Shown: in pieces, positions 52,289 through 61,801 of the stretch
How positions within the stretch are numbered: the stretch's first letter is position 1
How the letters are laid out: every line of letters begins with the position of its first letter
Origin: DASSJT01 sp963715025
GTDB taxonomy: Bacteria > Actinomycetota > Actinomycetes > Actinomycetales > Dermatophilaceae
DNA: 64,000 nt
NCBI GenBank assembly: GCA_963715025.1
Contig: CAVQQQ010000002.1
Coordinates: forward strand, 620,001-684,000
Reading direction: 5' to 3'
Notes under the pieces: generated by a model
The model's database searches: none
What the model was told of the DNA's origin: nothing
Seen by the model: only the letters and a program-made list of their open reading frames with translations
Translations under genes and position numbers: made by a program

Positions 52289-53125
52289 GAGTAGGCCGGT
52301 CGCCAGGGCCGCGGTCAGGAGCAGACCGGCGCCCACGCGGTACCACACGAACGGGCGCAGCGAATTGTTGGCGACGAACCGCAGCAGCCAGGCGATCGAC
52401 GCGTAGGCGACCACGAACGCGATCACGATGCCCAGGATCAGCTGCCCCGCGCCAAATGCAGAGAGATCGGTCTTGGCGGCCTCGAAGGCGCCGGCGGCGG
52501 TCAGCGCGGGGATAGCCATGAAGAAGGAGAGCTCGGTGGCGCTGACGCGGTCGATGCCCCGAGCCAGACCCGCCGAGATCGTGGCACCCGACCGCGACAC
52601 CCCCGGGATCAGCGAGAAACACTGCACGAGGCCGATGACGAGCGCGTCCTTGATGGTGACTTCCTCGTCGCTGCGCTGTCGCCCCAACCTGGCCAGGACA
52701 TCGTGGCGCCGCTCCGCCCAGACCATCACGCCGCTCCAGAGCACGACAGACACCGCCACCACCCACAGGCTGCGCAGCGGTCCCTCGATGACGTCCTTGA
52801 GCGCGAAGCCCACGACGCCTACCGGAATCGAACCGACGATGACCGCCCAGGCGAGCAGGTAGTCGCCCTCGCGGGCTCCCGGGTTGCGCAAGCCGGAGGC
52901 CCATGCCCTCACCAGCCGCACGATCTTGCGGGCGAAGAAGATGAGCGTGGCCCCGATGGCGCCCAGCTGGATGATCGCGGTGTACGCGGTCACGGCCGGG
53001 TCATTGACCTGAAGGCCGAGGAGCTTCTCGGTGACGGTGAGGTGTGCGGTCGACGAGACCGGCAGGAATTCGGTGAGACCCTCCACGATCCCAAGGACGA
53101 TGGAGTCGAAATACGTCAGGGTCAC
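52277..53125 (-). CDS. uppP: Undecaprenyl-diphosphatase
   Basis: Recycles undecaprenyl pyrophosphate to the monophosphate lipid carrier for peptidoglycan synthesis. 282 residues with eight hydrophobic segments; the catalytic signatures VEGLTEFLPVSSTAHLTV and SLIPGVSRSGATISAGLARG are intact. The GTG start overlaps the LLM oxidoreductase stop (GTGA), so they are coupled. Confidence 0.96.
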   Translation of the reverse strand: MTLTYFDSIVLGIVEGLTEFLPVSSTAHLTVTEKLLGLQVNDPAVTAYTAIIQLGAIGATLIFFARKIVRLVRAWASGLRNPGAREGDYLLAWAVIVGSIPVGVVGFALKDVIEGPLRSLWVVAVSVVLWSGVMVWAERRHDVLARLGRQRSDEEVTIKDALVIGLVQCFSLIPGVSRSGATISAGLARGIDRVSATELSFFMAIPALTAAGAFEAAKTDLSAFGAGQLILGIVIAFVVAYASIAWLLRFVANNSLRPFVWYRVGAGLLLTAALATGLLTAT

Positions 53126-54186
53126 GAAAGACCTGCTTCCTCGAAGAGTTCGGCCATGGTGCGGACAACGGCGATGCGCTCCTCGCGCGAGGAGGCGAAC
53201 GGGGAGATGCTAAGGGTCGTCACGCCTGCTTCGGCATAGCGACCGAGCCGGTCGCGGATGCGCTCCCGCGGGCCGATCAGCGCAGTGGCGTCGATGAGGT
53301 CCATGGGCACCGCGGCGGCGGCGTCCCTGTGGCGTCGTGCGAGGTAGAGGTCCTGGATCTCCTTGGCCTCCTTCTCGAAGCCGAGACGGCAGGCCAGCCG
53401 GTTGTAGAAGTTCTGCTCGCGCGACCCCATGCCGCCGACGTACAGAGCCGTGTAGCCCGCCACCGCGGCTCGAGCGCTCTCGAGGTCGTCGGTGATGCAG
53501 ACCGGCACCCCGGCCACCACGTCGAACCCGGCCAGCGGACTGGAGCCGTCGACGCCTCTGCCGGCCCGACGCGCCCCGGCTGCCACGGACGCGATCAGCT
53601 CACCGGAGCGCTCGGGGCTGAAGAAGATCGCCAGCCACCCGTCGGCGATCTCCCCGGCCAGCTCGAGGTTCTTCGGGCCTACGGCCGCGAGGTAGACGGG
53701 GATCCGTTCGCGCACGGGGTGGACGGTCAGCTTGAGTGCCTTGCCCGGACCCTCTGGCAGCGGCAGCGTGTAGTGCTTGCCCTCGTAGCGCACAGTGTCG
53801 CGCCGCAGCGCGCTGCGCACGATGTCCACATACTCGCGGGTGCGGCCCAGTGGCGCATCGAAGCGAACCCCGTGCCAGCCTTCGCTCACCTGCGGCCCGG
53901 ACACCCCCAGGCCGAGGCGGAAGCGCCCGCCCGAGAGGCTGTCGAGGGTGGCCGCGGTCATTGCCGTCATGGCGGGGGTTCTGGCAGGAATCTGCATCAC
54001 GGCGGCGCCGAGGTCGATGCGTTCGGTCTGGGCGCCGATCCAGGAGAGCACGGTGGGCGCATCCGAGCCGTACGCCTCTGCGACCCACACCACGGCATAC
54101 CCCAGCCGGTCTGCCGCCTGCGCCGCCGCGACCATGTCCGCGTCCATCCCCAGGCCGAAGTAGCCGAGGTTGAGGCCGAGGTCCAT
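53122..54186 (-). CDS. LLM-class (F420-dependent) oxidoreductase
   Basis: 354 residues of the luciferase-like monooxygenase fold. LGLNLGYFGLGMDADMV, VWVAEAYGSDAPTVLSWIGA, GTAVMQIPARTPAMTAM-like and FRLGLGVSGPQVSEGWHG are typical of F420-dependent members. The substrate is unknown. It is divergent from the aldo/keto reductase, 64 bases apart, and overlaps uppP. Confidence 0.9.
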   Translation of the reverse strand: MDLGLNLGYFGLGMDADMVAAAQAADRLGYAVVWVAEAYGSDAPTVLSWIGAQTERIDLGAAVMQIPARTPAMTAMTAATLDSLSGGRFRLGLGVSGPQVSEGWHGVRFDAPLGRTREYVDIVRSALRRDTVRYEGKHYTLPLPEGPGKALKLTVHPVRERIPVYLAAVGPKNLELAGEIADGWLAIFFSPERSGELIASVAAGARRAGRGVDGSSPLAGFDVVAGVPVCITDDLESARAAVAGYTALYVGGMGSREQNFYNRLACRLGFEKEAKEIQDLYLARRHRDAAAAVPMDLIDATALIGPRERIRDRLGRYAEAGVTTLSISPFASSREERIAVVRTMAELFEEAGLS

Positions 54187-54250
54187 GCGGCAGAGGGTAT
54201 CCGGCATGCCGCCGAGGCCGCCTACCGCGGTCGGGATAGCCTCCGGTGCC

Positions 54251-55186
54251 ATGCAGAGCCGTCGCATGGGCACGTCCGGCCTGACCGTGTCGCGGCTCGC
54301 GCTCGGCACGATGACCTGGGGCCGCACGGTCGACCTCGAGATGGCAAGGGAGCACCTGGGCCTGTTCCTCGGGGCCGGCGGAACCCTGGTCGACACGGCA
54401 CATGGGTATGCCGGTGGGGTCAGCGAGGAGCTGATCGGTGAGCTCGTGGCGGGTGTCGGCCGCGACGAGGTGGTCCTGTGCACGAAGGCCGGCATCGAGC
54501 GGCGAGATGACCAGCGGATCGTCGACACCTCCCGCGGTGCGCTGATGCGCTCGCTCGAGGAGTCGCTAGCCCGGCTCCGCACCGACCACCTAGACCTCTG
54601 GCTGGTCCACACCTGGAGCGACGACACACCGCTCGAGGAGACCCTCTCGGCCCTGGAGTGGGCGGCCGACTCGGGTCGAGCCCGCTACGTCGGGGTGTCC
54701 AACTACTCCGGCTGGCAGGTGGCGAGGGCCGCGACCCTGCTCCAGCAGGTCCGAGTCCCGCTGGTTGCCAACCAAGTGGAGTACTCGCTCGTCAACCGCG
54801 GTCCCGAGGACGAGCTGGCCGGTGCCGCAAGCGCTTTGGGATTTGGTGTGATGCCGTGGTCGCCCCTCGGGCGTGGAGTCCTCACCGGGAAGTACCGCCA
54901 CGGCATACCCGCTGACTCCCGCGCTGCGTCGCGGGATTTCCCCGGCTTCACGGGCCGGTTCCTCGACCATCGCAGCGCCGCTATCGTCGAGGGTCTGGTC
55001 ACCGCAGCCCGGGGTCTGGGCGTCACCTCTGCGGAGGTAGCCCTCGCCTGGGTCCGCGACCGGCCGGGCGTTACGAGTCCCGTCGTCGGCGTGCGCACCA
55101 CGGCGCAGCTGCGCACCCTGCTGTCGAGCGAGGACCTCGTGCTGCCCGCCGAGATCGTGTCTGCCCTCGAAGAGGTCTCGGCCTGA
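54251..55186 (+). CDS. Aldo/keto reductase
   Basis: 311-residue NADPH-dependent TIM-barrel oxidoreductase. RRMGTSGLTVSRLALGTMTWG begins the domain; the tetrad includes Asp and Tyr in FVDTAHGYAGGVSE-type sequence (LVDTAHGYAGG), Lys in CTKAGIERR, and His in WLVHTWSDD. The ATG at 54251 has TAGCCT 8 nt upstream and no ribosome site, suggesting a leaderless transcript. The pair with uppP/LLM on the other strand is a common actinobacterial arrangement. Confidence 0.93.
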   Translation: MQSRRMGTSGLTVSRLALGTMTWGRTVDLEMAREHLGLFLGAGGTLVDTAHGYAGGVSEELIGELVAGVGRDEVVLCTKAGIERRDDQRIVDTSRGALMRSLEESLARLRTDHLDLWLVHTWSDDTPLEETLSALEWAADSGRARYVGVSNYSGWQVARAATLLQQVRVPLVANQVEYSLVNRGPEDELAGAASALGFGVMPWSPLGRGVLTGKYRHGIPADSRAASRDFPGFTGRFLDHRSAAIVEGLVTAARGLGVTSAEVALAWVRDRPGVTSPVVGVRTTAQLRTLLSSEDLVLPAEIVSALEEVSA

Positions 55187-55291
55187 CGCGCTCACGCCCA
55201 GACGGGCCGCCGTCCGTCGCAATCCCCTACCGATGCTGGACTGCGCACGGCCCTCGGCGCCGACTGTGCTGCCCTGGCCGGACGAACCGGA

Positions 55292-55666
55292 CTAGTGGCG
55301 GGTCACGCGGCTGGCCGCGGCCTCGTCGTCGGAGTCTTCGTCCTCGTCGTAGTCGCCGTCGTCGAAGCCCGAGTAGACGCCGGCGTCGTCGCCGTCCTCG
55401 TCGCTGTGGTCGTCGAGTTCGTCGAGTTCGTCGAAGTCGGCCTCGGCGTCGTCGTCGAGGTCGGCGCCGCTGTAGACCTCCAGGGGTGTCATCTCGCCAT
55501 ATGCCTCGAGAAGGGCGTCGTCGTAGTTCTCGAACGCGTCGGCGAGGTCTTCGTAGGCGGCGATGACGGTGGGGTCCTCCTCCCCCCGTCGCGACGCGGA
55601 TGCCTCGAGGTGTCTCTCGAAGGCCGCGACGAGAGCGGAGAGTGCGGCACGCGGGTCAGCGCTCAT
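55292..55666 (-). CDS. Acidic hypothetical protein
   Basis: 124 residues. The first half is a helical domain (ALSALVAAFERHLEASASRRG... AAYEDLADAFENYDDALLEAYGE); the second half is almost wholly aspartate and glutamate (DDDAEADFDELDELDD and similar). Homologues in actinobacteria are annotated as primosomal-like or unknown; I assign no function. It is divergent from the DUF5703 gene, with only 29 bases between them. Confidence 0.75.
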   Translation of the reverse strand: MSADPRAALSALVAAFERHLEASASRRGEEDPTVIAAYEDLADAFENYDDALLEAYGEMTPLEVYSGADLDDDAEADFDELDELDDHSDEDGDDAGVYSGFDDGDYDEDEDSDDEAAASRVTRH

Positions 55667-55695
55667 GCCTCGACCGTATCCGTTCGGGGGTAAAA

Positions 55696-55890
55696 ATGGT
55701 GCTGATGGTGGAGTACGAGTATCGAATTTTGAGCTTCGGCCGGGAGGTGTCCCGGGCCGAAGTGCGTCAGGCCCTGGTGGAGCACGCCGAGTACGGCCAT
55801 TGGGAGCTGCAGCGCACGCGCATCTACATGGGCGGCATGCGGCGAACGTGGCTGCGGCGCAAGATCATCCGCGCCCCTCGGCGGGTCTGA
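55696..55890 (+). CDS. DUF5703-family small protein
   Basis: 64 residues, with the conserved EYEYRILSFGREVSRAEVRQ and YGHWELQRTRIYMGGMRRTW segments. Function unknown; the family is often beside the M20 peptidase in this phylum, as here. GGGGG lies 5 nt before the ATG at 55696; a second ATG three codons later is possible. Confidence 0.85.
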   Translation: MVLMVEYEYRILSFGREVSRAEVRQALVEHAEYGHWELQRTRIYMGGMRRTWLRRKIIRAPRRV

Positions 55891-55978
55891 GCGCGCGGCC
55901 GACGCACCGCGGCCCGGGACGCCGCGACGTGCCGCTGCACGCGGCGCAGGACCACCCCTCGCCGCGATGCCTGCTGCC

Positions 55979-57313
55979 TCACGAAGAGGCGAGGAACCGC
56001 CGCAGCACCCGGGTCCCGAAGCGGAGGGCGTCGACCGGAACGCGCTCGTCCACGCCGTGGAACATGGGAGCGAAGTCGATGCCAGCCGGCAGCTGGAGCG
56101 GCGCGAAGCCATACCCCGTGATACCCAGCCTGCTCAGGGCCTTGTTGTCGGTGCCCCCGGAGAGGCAGTAGGGCAGAACCTCGGCGTCGAGGTCCTCCGC
56201 GCGCAGGGCGGCCGTCATGGCGTCGACCAGGCGGCCCTCGAAGGGGGCGTCGAGCGCGATGTCGCGATGGACGACTTCCACCTGGACGTGGGCGCCAGCG
56301 AGCGATCGGATGGTCTCGAGCAGGTTGTCCTCGTGGCCCGGGAGGAACCGGCAGTCGAGCGCTGCCGTGGCCGTCTGGGGGATCACGTTGTGCTTGTACC
56401 CCGCATCGAGCATGGTCGGGCTGGCCGTGTCCTGGAGGGTGCCGCGCACGAAGCCCTGAGCCCCGCCAAGGTGAGCGAGGATGCCATCGAGGTCGTCATC
56501 TTCATAGGGCGTACCCGTCAGACCGCTGAGCCCGTCCAGGAGGCCACGGACCGCCGCGATGTACTCCCGCGGCCACGCATGGGAAGTGATTCGCATCAGC
56601 GCCTCGGAGAGCAGGGTGATGGAGTTCTCTGGATTGGGCACGGACCCGTGGCCGGCGCGACCACGCGCGTGGAGCCGCAGCCAGAGGATGCCCTTCTCGG
56701 CGGTCTGGACGAGGTAGGCCCGCCGGACGCCTCCCTCCGGACGAGGGATCGTGACGCTGTAGCCCCCGACCTCGCTGACTGCCTCGCTGACCCCGTCGAA
56801 CAGCTCGGGGTGGTGGTCGACCAGATAGTGCGACCCGAGCACGCCGCCGGCCTCCTCGTCGGCGAAGAACGCGAACACGATGTCCCTGGGGGGTCGTTCG
56901 CCGCGGCGGGCGAGGTCGCGCGCACATACGAGGATCATCGCCACCATGTCCTTCATGTCCACCGCGCCGCGGCCCCACACGCAGCCGTCCCGCTCCTCCC
57001 CTGAGAACGGTGGCACCTGCCAGTCGGCGGCGTTCGCGGGCACGACGTCCAAGTGACCGTGGACGCAGAGGGCGCCTCGGTCCGGATCGGCCCCGGGGAC
57101 CCTCACGACCACACTCCGGCGGCCCGGGGCGCTGTCGACGATGGTCGGCTCCAGGCCGACCTCGCGGAGCAAGCCAGCAACGTAGTCCGCCGCGGCAGCC
57201 TCCCCCGGCCCGGACCCGTCGCCGAAGTTGCTTGTATCAATGCGAATGAGCTCCTGGCAGATGCGGACGACTTCGTCCTCGGGCTCCGTTCGGGGCTCGC
57301 TGGGGAGTGTCAT
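55979..57313 (-). CDS. M20/M25/M40-family metallopeptidase
   Basis: 444 residues, a dizinc aminoacylase/carboxypeptidase-type enzyme. Metal ligands and the catalytic residues are in LCVHGHLDVVPANAADW, WGRGAVDMKDMVAM, FAFFADEEAGGVLGSHYL and the C-terminal FHGVDERV. It probably hydrolyses a small N-acyl or dipeptide substrate in the cytoplasm. The tRNA-Leu gene lies upstream on the other strand. Confidence 0.93.
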   Translation of the reverse strand: MTLPSEPRTEPEDEVVRICQELIRIDTSNFGDGSGPGEAAAADYVAGLLREVGLEPTIVDSAPGRRSVVVRVPGADPDRGALCVHGHLDVVPANAADWQVPPFSGEERDGCVWGRGAVDMKDMVAMILVCARDLARRGERPPRDIVFAFFADEEAGGVLGSHYLVDHHPELFDGVSEAVSEVGGYSVTIPRPEGGVRRAYLVQTAEKGILWLRLHARGRAGHGSVPNPENSITLLSEALMRITSHAWPREYIAAVRGLLDGLSGLTGTPYEDDDLDGILAHLGGAQGFVRGTLQDTASPTMLDAGYKHNVIPQTATAALDCRFLPGHEDNLLETIRSLAGAHVQVEVVHRDIALDAPFEGRLVDAMTAALRAEDLDAEVLPYCLSGGTDNKALSRLGITGYGFAPLQLPAGIDFAPMFHGVDERVPVDALRFGTRVLRRFLASS

Positions 57314-57415
57314 GGGGCCACCTTAGGCGGGGCACCGTTTCGGATATCGACCCGCCAGCGTGCTATCGTTCCGGGTCGCGGCAACCACTTCCCACGGTGA
57401 TTGCGGCTCGCCCTT

Positions 57416-57500
57416 GTCCGGGTGGCGGAATAGGCAGACGCGCTAGCTTGAGGTGCTAGTCCCCGTGTAGGGGGTGGGGGTTCAAGTCCCCCCTCGGACA
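57416..57500 (+). tRNA. tRNA-Leu(GAG)
   Basis: An 85-nt class II tRNA. The acceptor stem GTCCGGG pairs with CTCGGAC (one G-U), the anticodon stem CTAGC/GCTAG holds the loop TTGAGGT with anticodon GAG (reads CUC/CUU), a long variable arm follows, and the T arm is GGGGG-TTCAAGT-CCCCC. The discriminator is A at 57500; CCA is not encoded. A TATCGT box (57364-57369, with TG two bases before) is a likely -10. Confidence 0.95.
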
Positions 57501-57634
57501 CTCGCAGACATCCGGTTACTGGGGTCTCTTCTACTTTTCGATCCACCCTTTCCCAACGCGTCGCTGAGGCCTGCCTCTTGAGCGACCAGGGGACAGGAGC
57601 TCTCGACCATGGAGGCGGGTGGCCGAGACTGTGC

Positions 57635-58006
57635 TCAGCCACCGGGTCCAGCAAGGACATCGATCAGACGCAGCGGCGCGACAGCCCGGTAGGCGTCTTC
57701 ACACAGCTCCGTGACCTCTGCCCAGTCCACCTCGCCGTCGAGCCGCACGCCCACCCAGCCGCGACGTCCGACGTACGGTGGTTTGAAGTACCGCTCAGGC
57801 GAGGCTGCGATGAGCTCTTCCTGGGCGCCCTGCGGCGCCGCGCACCATAGGTGCGGGAAGTCATGGTCGTGATGGCCGTGCGGCCACAGCATGACGAACT
57901 GCTTGCCCACGTAGAAGGCCGGCGACCCGTGGCTGGGCCGCTCGCTCACCTCGGGAAGACGCAGACAAGCAGCCCGAATGCGCTGTTCGACGCCGATCCT
58001 CGCCAC
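57635..58006 (-). CDS. MmcQ/YjbR-family protein
   Basis: 123 residues of the CyaY-like MmcQ/YjbR fold. CLRLPEVSERPSHGSPAFYVGKQFVMLW, HLWCAAPQGAQEELIAASPERYFKPPYVG and WVGVRL are conserved. Some members bind DNA; the role is unknown. The GTG start at 58006 is used. The tRNA region and 134 bases without genes lie downstream. Confidence 0.82.
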   Translation of the reverse strand: MARIGVEQRIRAACLRLPEVSERPSHGSPAFYVGKQFVMLWPHGHHDHDFPHLWCAAPQGAQEELIAASPERYFKPPYVGRRGWVGVRLDGEVDWAEVTELCEDAYRAVAPLRLIDVLAGPGG

Positions 58007-58236
58007 GCCCGCACGTTAGCGGGGACCGTCGGTCGAAGCCCAACAGGGATTCATGGACGACGACGCCGGGCCGTCATCCCGAGTGGGACACGCTGGTCAA
58101 CATGGTGATTCAACAGCGTGATCGCACGGCGCGAGAGCGGCTTCTCACGGGTGCCATCTCGGGAATGCACCATGTCCACCGCTACCCGCTGATCTACCGG
58201 CTAGACAGGGATTCAGGCCTCGCGGTGCGTGACGTC

Positions 58237-60186
58237 TCAGGCGCTGGGTGGCGGCACCTGCCGCTGCAGGCTGGCGAACGGGTCGGCGAGAAGCTGCTGG
58301 CCGGCATACGTGATGTGCCCCTGGTCGGCCAGCTCGTTGATGGTCTTGGCCAGGTCGTTGACGAGTTGGCTGGGATCGTGCCGACGGTCGGGGCGAGTGT
58401 CGCGCAGGGCCGCCGAGATCTCGTCGAGCCGTCGGTTGAGCGCGAGCGCAGCGCGGGCATCGATCTCCCTGGCCTTGCGAGTCTGGCTCACCGTGAGCCG
58501 CATCAGTGCCAGGGCTTCCTCGGGGCTTGAGACCTGCTCGGCCGCAGCAGTGGTGCTGGGTGTTGTCGCGGACCGCGACGTGGCCGCAGTCGGCGTGGTG
58601 GGCGGGTTTGCCGAGGTGGTGCTGGCCCCTGCTGAGCCGTCGCGACCCGCCAGCCACAGGATGACGAGGAGCAGCACCGCGGCCGCCGCGAGGATCCAGA
58701 GCACGAGGCTGTGCCGGATGCTCGAGCGCGCGGCCGCACGGCTGGCCCGCGTCTCGCCGGTGGAGGCCGCCGCGATGACCTGCGTCGAGCCGTGCTGTTG
58801 GCCCACCGTGATCCGCGACGGGGGTCGCGGGGGAATCCACGGCTCGCGGGTTCGCAGGCCCGCCTGCGACTCCGGCTCGCCCGCTTCGGAGGCCGGCTCA
58901 GCTGAGGCCTCCGTGCCTGCCCCGGCGGACTCCGATGACGCCTCCGTGCCTGCTTCGGCGGACCCTGCTGGGGCTTCCCCTTCGGCCACGGCGCCGGGCC
59001 CCACTGAGCCCTCCGTGCCTGTTTCGGCGGACTCCGGTGACGCTTCCGTGCCCGCCTCGGCGCCGGGCTCCGCTGAGGCCTCCCCGGCCGCATCACCGGC
59101 CGCATCCTGGGCCCGGCCGGCTGGCCCGGGCGACGGAGCAACCGCCGGAACGCCTGGTGTCGCGGAATGCGGTGCTTCGGAAGCGGGCTGGATACGAGAG
59201 TCGGCTCCCATTGCCTGCGACCCCTGGGTCGGCGAGCCCGCGCTCGGTGACCCAGGGGTCGGCACCATTGGGGTCGCGGCCGAAGGCACAGGCACGGGCG
59301 ACGCTGCCGCGGCTGGGAAGTCGGGCCCGGGTGGGGGTTCCTCGGACGGAGGCCACAGGCTGAGACCCGCGAGTCGGGCCTGGACTTCCTTGGCCGTGCG
59401 GGGCCGGTCGAATCGGTCCTTGGCCAGCAGGTCGTGCAGCAGCTCGACGAAGCCGCGAGGCATGTCGGGGCGTCGGGCGGCGAAGTCGGGCAGCGGGGCC
59501 TGAGTGTGCTGTAGGAGGACGGAAACCGACGTGTCGCCGACGTAGGGGGGCTGGCCGGTCAGGAGGGCAGCCAGGACGCACCCGAAGGCGTAAAGGTCGG
59601 CGCGCGCGTCGATGGGCATGGCGCTGGCTTGCTCGGGCGAGAGGTACTCGGCAGTGCCCAGGACCGTCTGGGGTGCGGTGGACGACTGCAGACCCATGGC
59701 CTCGTCGACCAGCTGGGTGATGCCGAAGTCGAGGACCTTCACCGTGCCGTCGGCCGTGTACGCGATGTTGCCGGGCTTGATGTCACGGTGGATGACCCCG
59801 GCCTCGTGCGCTGCAGCGAGGCCGGCGCAGACCTGCTGGCCGATGCGGCGCACCTCGTCGAACTCCATGGGCCCGTGTTCGAGGAGCTCGGCTGCCAGGG
59901 TCGGCCCGCTGAGCAGCTCCATGACGATGTACGCGGTCTGCCCGTCGACACCGCTGTCGAACACGGTGACGATGTTGGAGTGGTTGAGGCGGGCGGTCGT
60001 GCGGGCCTCCTTGCGGAACCGCTCGGCGGCCTTGTCGCTGTCGGGCCCGCTGAGGTCTACGGCCTTCACCGCTACCTCGCGGTCGAGCTGTTCGTCGAGG
60101 GCTCGCCAGACCACGGCCATGCCACCCCGCCCAAGCAGGGTGTCCAGCCGGTATCTACCGGCGAGCATGCGGGACTCCACGGGCAC
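58237..60186 (-). CDS. Transmembrane Ser/Thr protein kinase (PknA/PknB type)
   Basis: 649 residues. Kinase domain about residues 10-270: GRGGMAVVWRALD, the VAIK-equivalent AVKAVDL, HRDIKPGNI and DFGITQL, APE-type GTAEYLSPEQA. A long proline/alanine/glutamate linker (about 285-490) contains repeats of AEAGTEAS/ESAGAGTEAS type. A single transmembrane segment (SLVLWILAAAAVLLLVILWL) near 505 is followed by an extracellular helical region without PASTA repeats. It probably senses an external signal and phosphorylates cell-division or wall proteins. The upstream neighbour, on the other strand, is ligB. Confidence 0.92.
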   Translation of the reverse strand: MPVESRMLAGRYRLDTLLGRGGMAVVWRALDEQLDREVAVKAVDLSGPDSDKAAERFRKEARTTARLNHSNIVTVFDSGVDGQTAYIVMELLSGPTLAAELLEHGPMEFDEVRRIGQQVCAGLAAAHEAGVIHRDIKPGNIAYTADGTVKVLDFGITQLVDEAMGLQSSTAPQTVLGTAEYLSPEQASAMPIDARADLYAFGCVLAALLTGQPPYVGDTSVSVLLQHTQAPLPDFAARRPDMPRGFVELLHDLLAKDRFDRPRTAKEVQARLAGLSLWPPSEEPPPGPDFPAAAASPVPVPSAATPMVPTPGSPSAGSPTQGSQAMGADSRIQPASEAPHSATPGVPAVAPSPGPAGRAQDAAGDAAGEASAEPGAEAGTEASPESAETGTEGSVGPGAVAEGEAPAGSAEAGTEASSESAGAGTEASAEPASEAGEPESQAGLRTREPWIPPRPPSRITVGQQHGSTQVIAAASTGETRASRAAARSSIRHSLVLWILAAAAVLLLVILWLAGRDGSAGASTTSANPPTTPTAATSRSATTPSTTAAAEQVSSPEEALALMRLTVSQTRKAREIDARAALALNRRLDEISAALRDTRPDRRHDPSQLVNDLAKTINELADQGHITYAGQQLLADPFASLQRQVPPPSA

Positions 60187-60265
60187 ATCCTCTCGCGTCC
60201 GAACGACCGAACCTTAAGGCACGGTCGCCTCATCGGTGCCACTGCTGTCAGCGGGCGATATCAGA

Positions 60266-61801
60266 ATGTCTCCTGTGCTGCTTGCCGATGTGGTCTCCGT
60301 CTCCCGCTCCCTGGCCCAGACGCGCTCCCGATCGGCGAAGGTGCAGCTGGTGGCCGATGCGCTCCGGTCCGCCTCCGAAGACGTGAGGATCGTCGCGTCC
60401 TACCTCGCCGGGGTGATCCCCCAGCGACGCGTGGGCGTGGGCTGGCGGGGCCTTTCGGGACTCCCACAGGCGGCTGAAGAGTCATCACTCACCGTCGCTC
60501 AGGTGGACTCTACCTTCGACCGGCTCGCCGCCGCGTCCGGTACCGGTTCCGCAGGGGTCCGCCTGGCGCTGGTCACCTCGCTGTTCCAGGCTGCGACCCC
60601 GCCCGAGCAGGACTTCCTCCGCGCACTGATGACCGGCGCCCTGCGCCAAGGGGCACTCGACGGCGTCATGCTGTCAGCGATCGCCAAGGCCTTTGCGGTG
60701 CCGGAGGAGGCGGTCCGGCGGGCCGCGATGCTTTCGGGACACACGGCCACGGTGGCGGGGGCGGCGTGGTCCGGCGGCCTACCGGCCCTGAACTCCATCG
60801 GGCTCGCGGTCGGGCAGCCCGTGCGGCCGATGCTGGCCGCATCAGCGTCCTCGATCGAGGACGCCCTCGCTGGCATGGGAGCAGACCAGCCCTACCTCGA
60901 CTGCAAGCTCGACGGCATACGCCTCCAAGCCCACAAGACCGGCGCCGAGGTGCGCCTTTTCACCCGCAGTCTCGAGGACATCACCGACCGCCTTCCAGAG
61001 ATCGTCGAGGTCGTCCAGGGCATCCGGGCCGAGCGGGTCGTGCTGGACGGCGAGGCGATCGCGCTGCGGCCTGACGGACGCCCGGAGCCGTTCCAGGTGA
61101 CGGGTGCGCGCACGGCGAGCTCCAGCGACCCTGACGCGCTGCGCGGGGCGGTCCCCCTCACCGCGTACTTCTTCGACGTGCTCCACAGCCATGGCACCGA
61201 CCTCATCGATCTCCCGGCGCGGGAGCGCTTCGCCGAGCTCGAGCGGCTCGTGCCATCCGGTGCCATCGTGCCGCGCATCCTCGCCACAGGGTCCGAGCAG
61301 GCTCGGGGCTTCTTCGCGGATGTGGTCGAGCGGGGCCACGAGGGCGTCGTCGTCAAGGCCGCGGGCAGCCCCTACGCGGCGGGGCGACGTGGCAGCGGGT
61401 GGGTCAAGGTGAAGCCCAGGCACACGCTCGACCTGGTCGTGCTGGGGGTCGAGTGGGGCAGCGGCAGGCGGCGGGGCTTCCTGTCCAACATCCATCTCGG
61501 TGCACGGGATCCCGAGACTGGGGGCTTCGTGATGCTGGGCAAGACGTTCAAGGGGATGACCGACGCCATGCTCAAGTGGCAGACCGAGCGATTCCTGGCG
61601 CTGGAGACCACTAGGGAAGGCCACATCGTCTGGGTGCGCCCCGAGCAGGTGGTCGAGGTGGCGTTCGACGGTCTGCAGCGCTCGTCTCGCTACCCGGGAG
61701 GGGTGGCGCTTCGCTTTGCGCGGGTCCTCCGCTACCGCGACGACAAACGGGCGGCGGAAGCCGACACCCTCGAGACGGTTCTGGCGCTGGGGTCCTTCTA
61801 G
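60266..61801 (+). CDS. ligB: ATP-dependent DNA ligase
   Basis: 511 residues. An N-terminal helical domain (about 1-190), then the adenylation domain with the active lysine in CKLDGIRLQAH (Lys214), and an OB domain with RRGFLSNIHLG and VWVRPEQVVEVAFD. This is the LigB type; no Ku, LigD or primase is fused. The usual E-x-K-x-D-G is C-K-L-D-G here. ATG 60266 is chosen; a GTG at 60236 is also in frame and neither has a clear ribosome site. The stop overlaps that of the convergent Bcp gene (CTAG). Confidence 0.92.
   Translation: MSPVLLADVVSVSRSLAQTRSRSAKVQLVADALRSASEDVRIVASYLAGVIPQRRVGVGWRGLSGLPQAAEESSLTVAQVDSTFDRLAAASGTGSAGVRLALVTSLFQAATPPEQDFLRALMTGALRQGALDGVMLSAIAKAFAVPEEAVRRAAMLSGHTATVAGAAWSGGLPALNSIGLAVGQPVRPMLAASASSIEDALAGMGADQPYLDCKLDGIRLQAHKTGAEVRLFTRSLEDITDRLPEIVEVVQGIRAERVVLDGEAIALRPDGRPEPFQVTGARTASSSDPDALRGAVPLTAYFFDVLHSHGTDLIDLPARERFAELERLVPSGAIVPRILATGSEQARGFFADVVERGHEGVVVKAAGSPYAAGRRGSGWVKVKPRHTLDLVVLGVEWGSGRRRGFLSNIHLGARDPETGGFVMLGKTFKGMTDAMLKWQTERFLALETTREGHIVWVRPEQVVEVAFDGLQRSSRYPGGVALRFARVLRYRDDKRAAEADTLETVLALGSF

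Noticed and set aside
57501..57634. Second tRNA or attachment site after tRNA-Leu
   Set aside because: No cloverleaf, no repeat of the tRNA 3' end, and no integrase gene nearby.
58007..58236. Possible gene in the gap between the MmcQ-like gene and the kinase
   Set aside because: Only shadow frames without ribosome sites or recognisable protein sequence; I see nothing else in these 230 bases.
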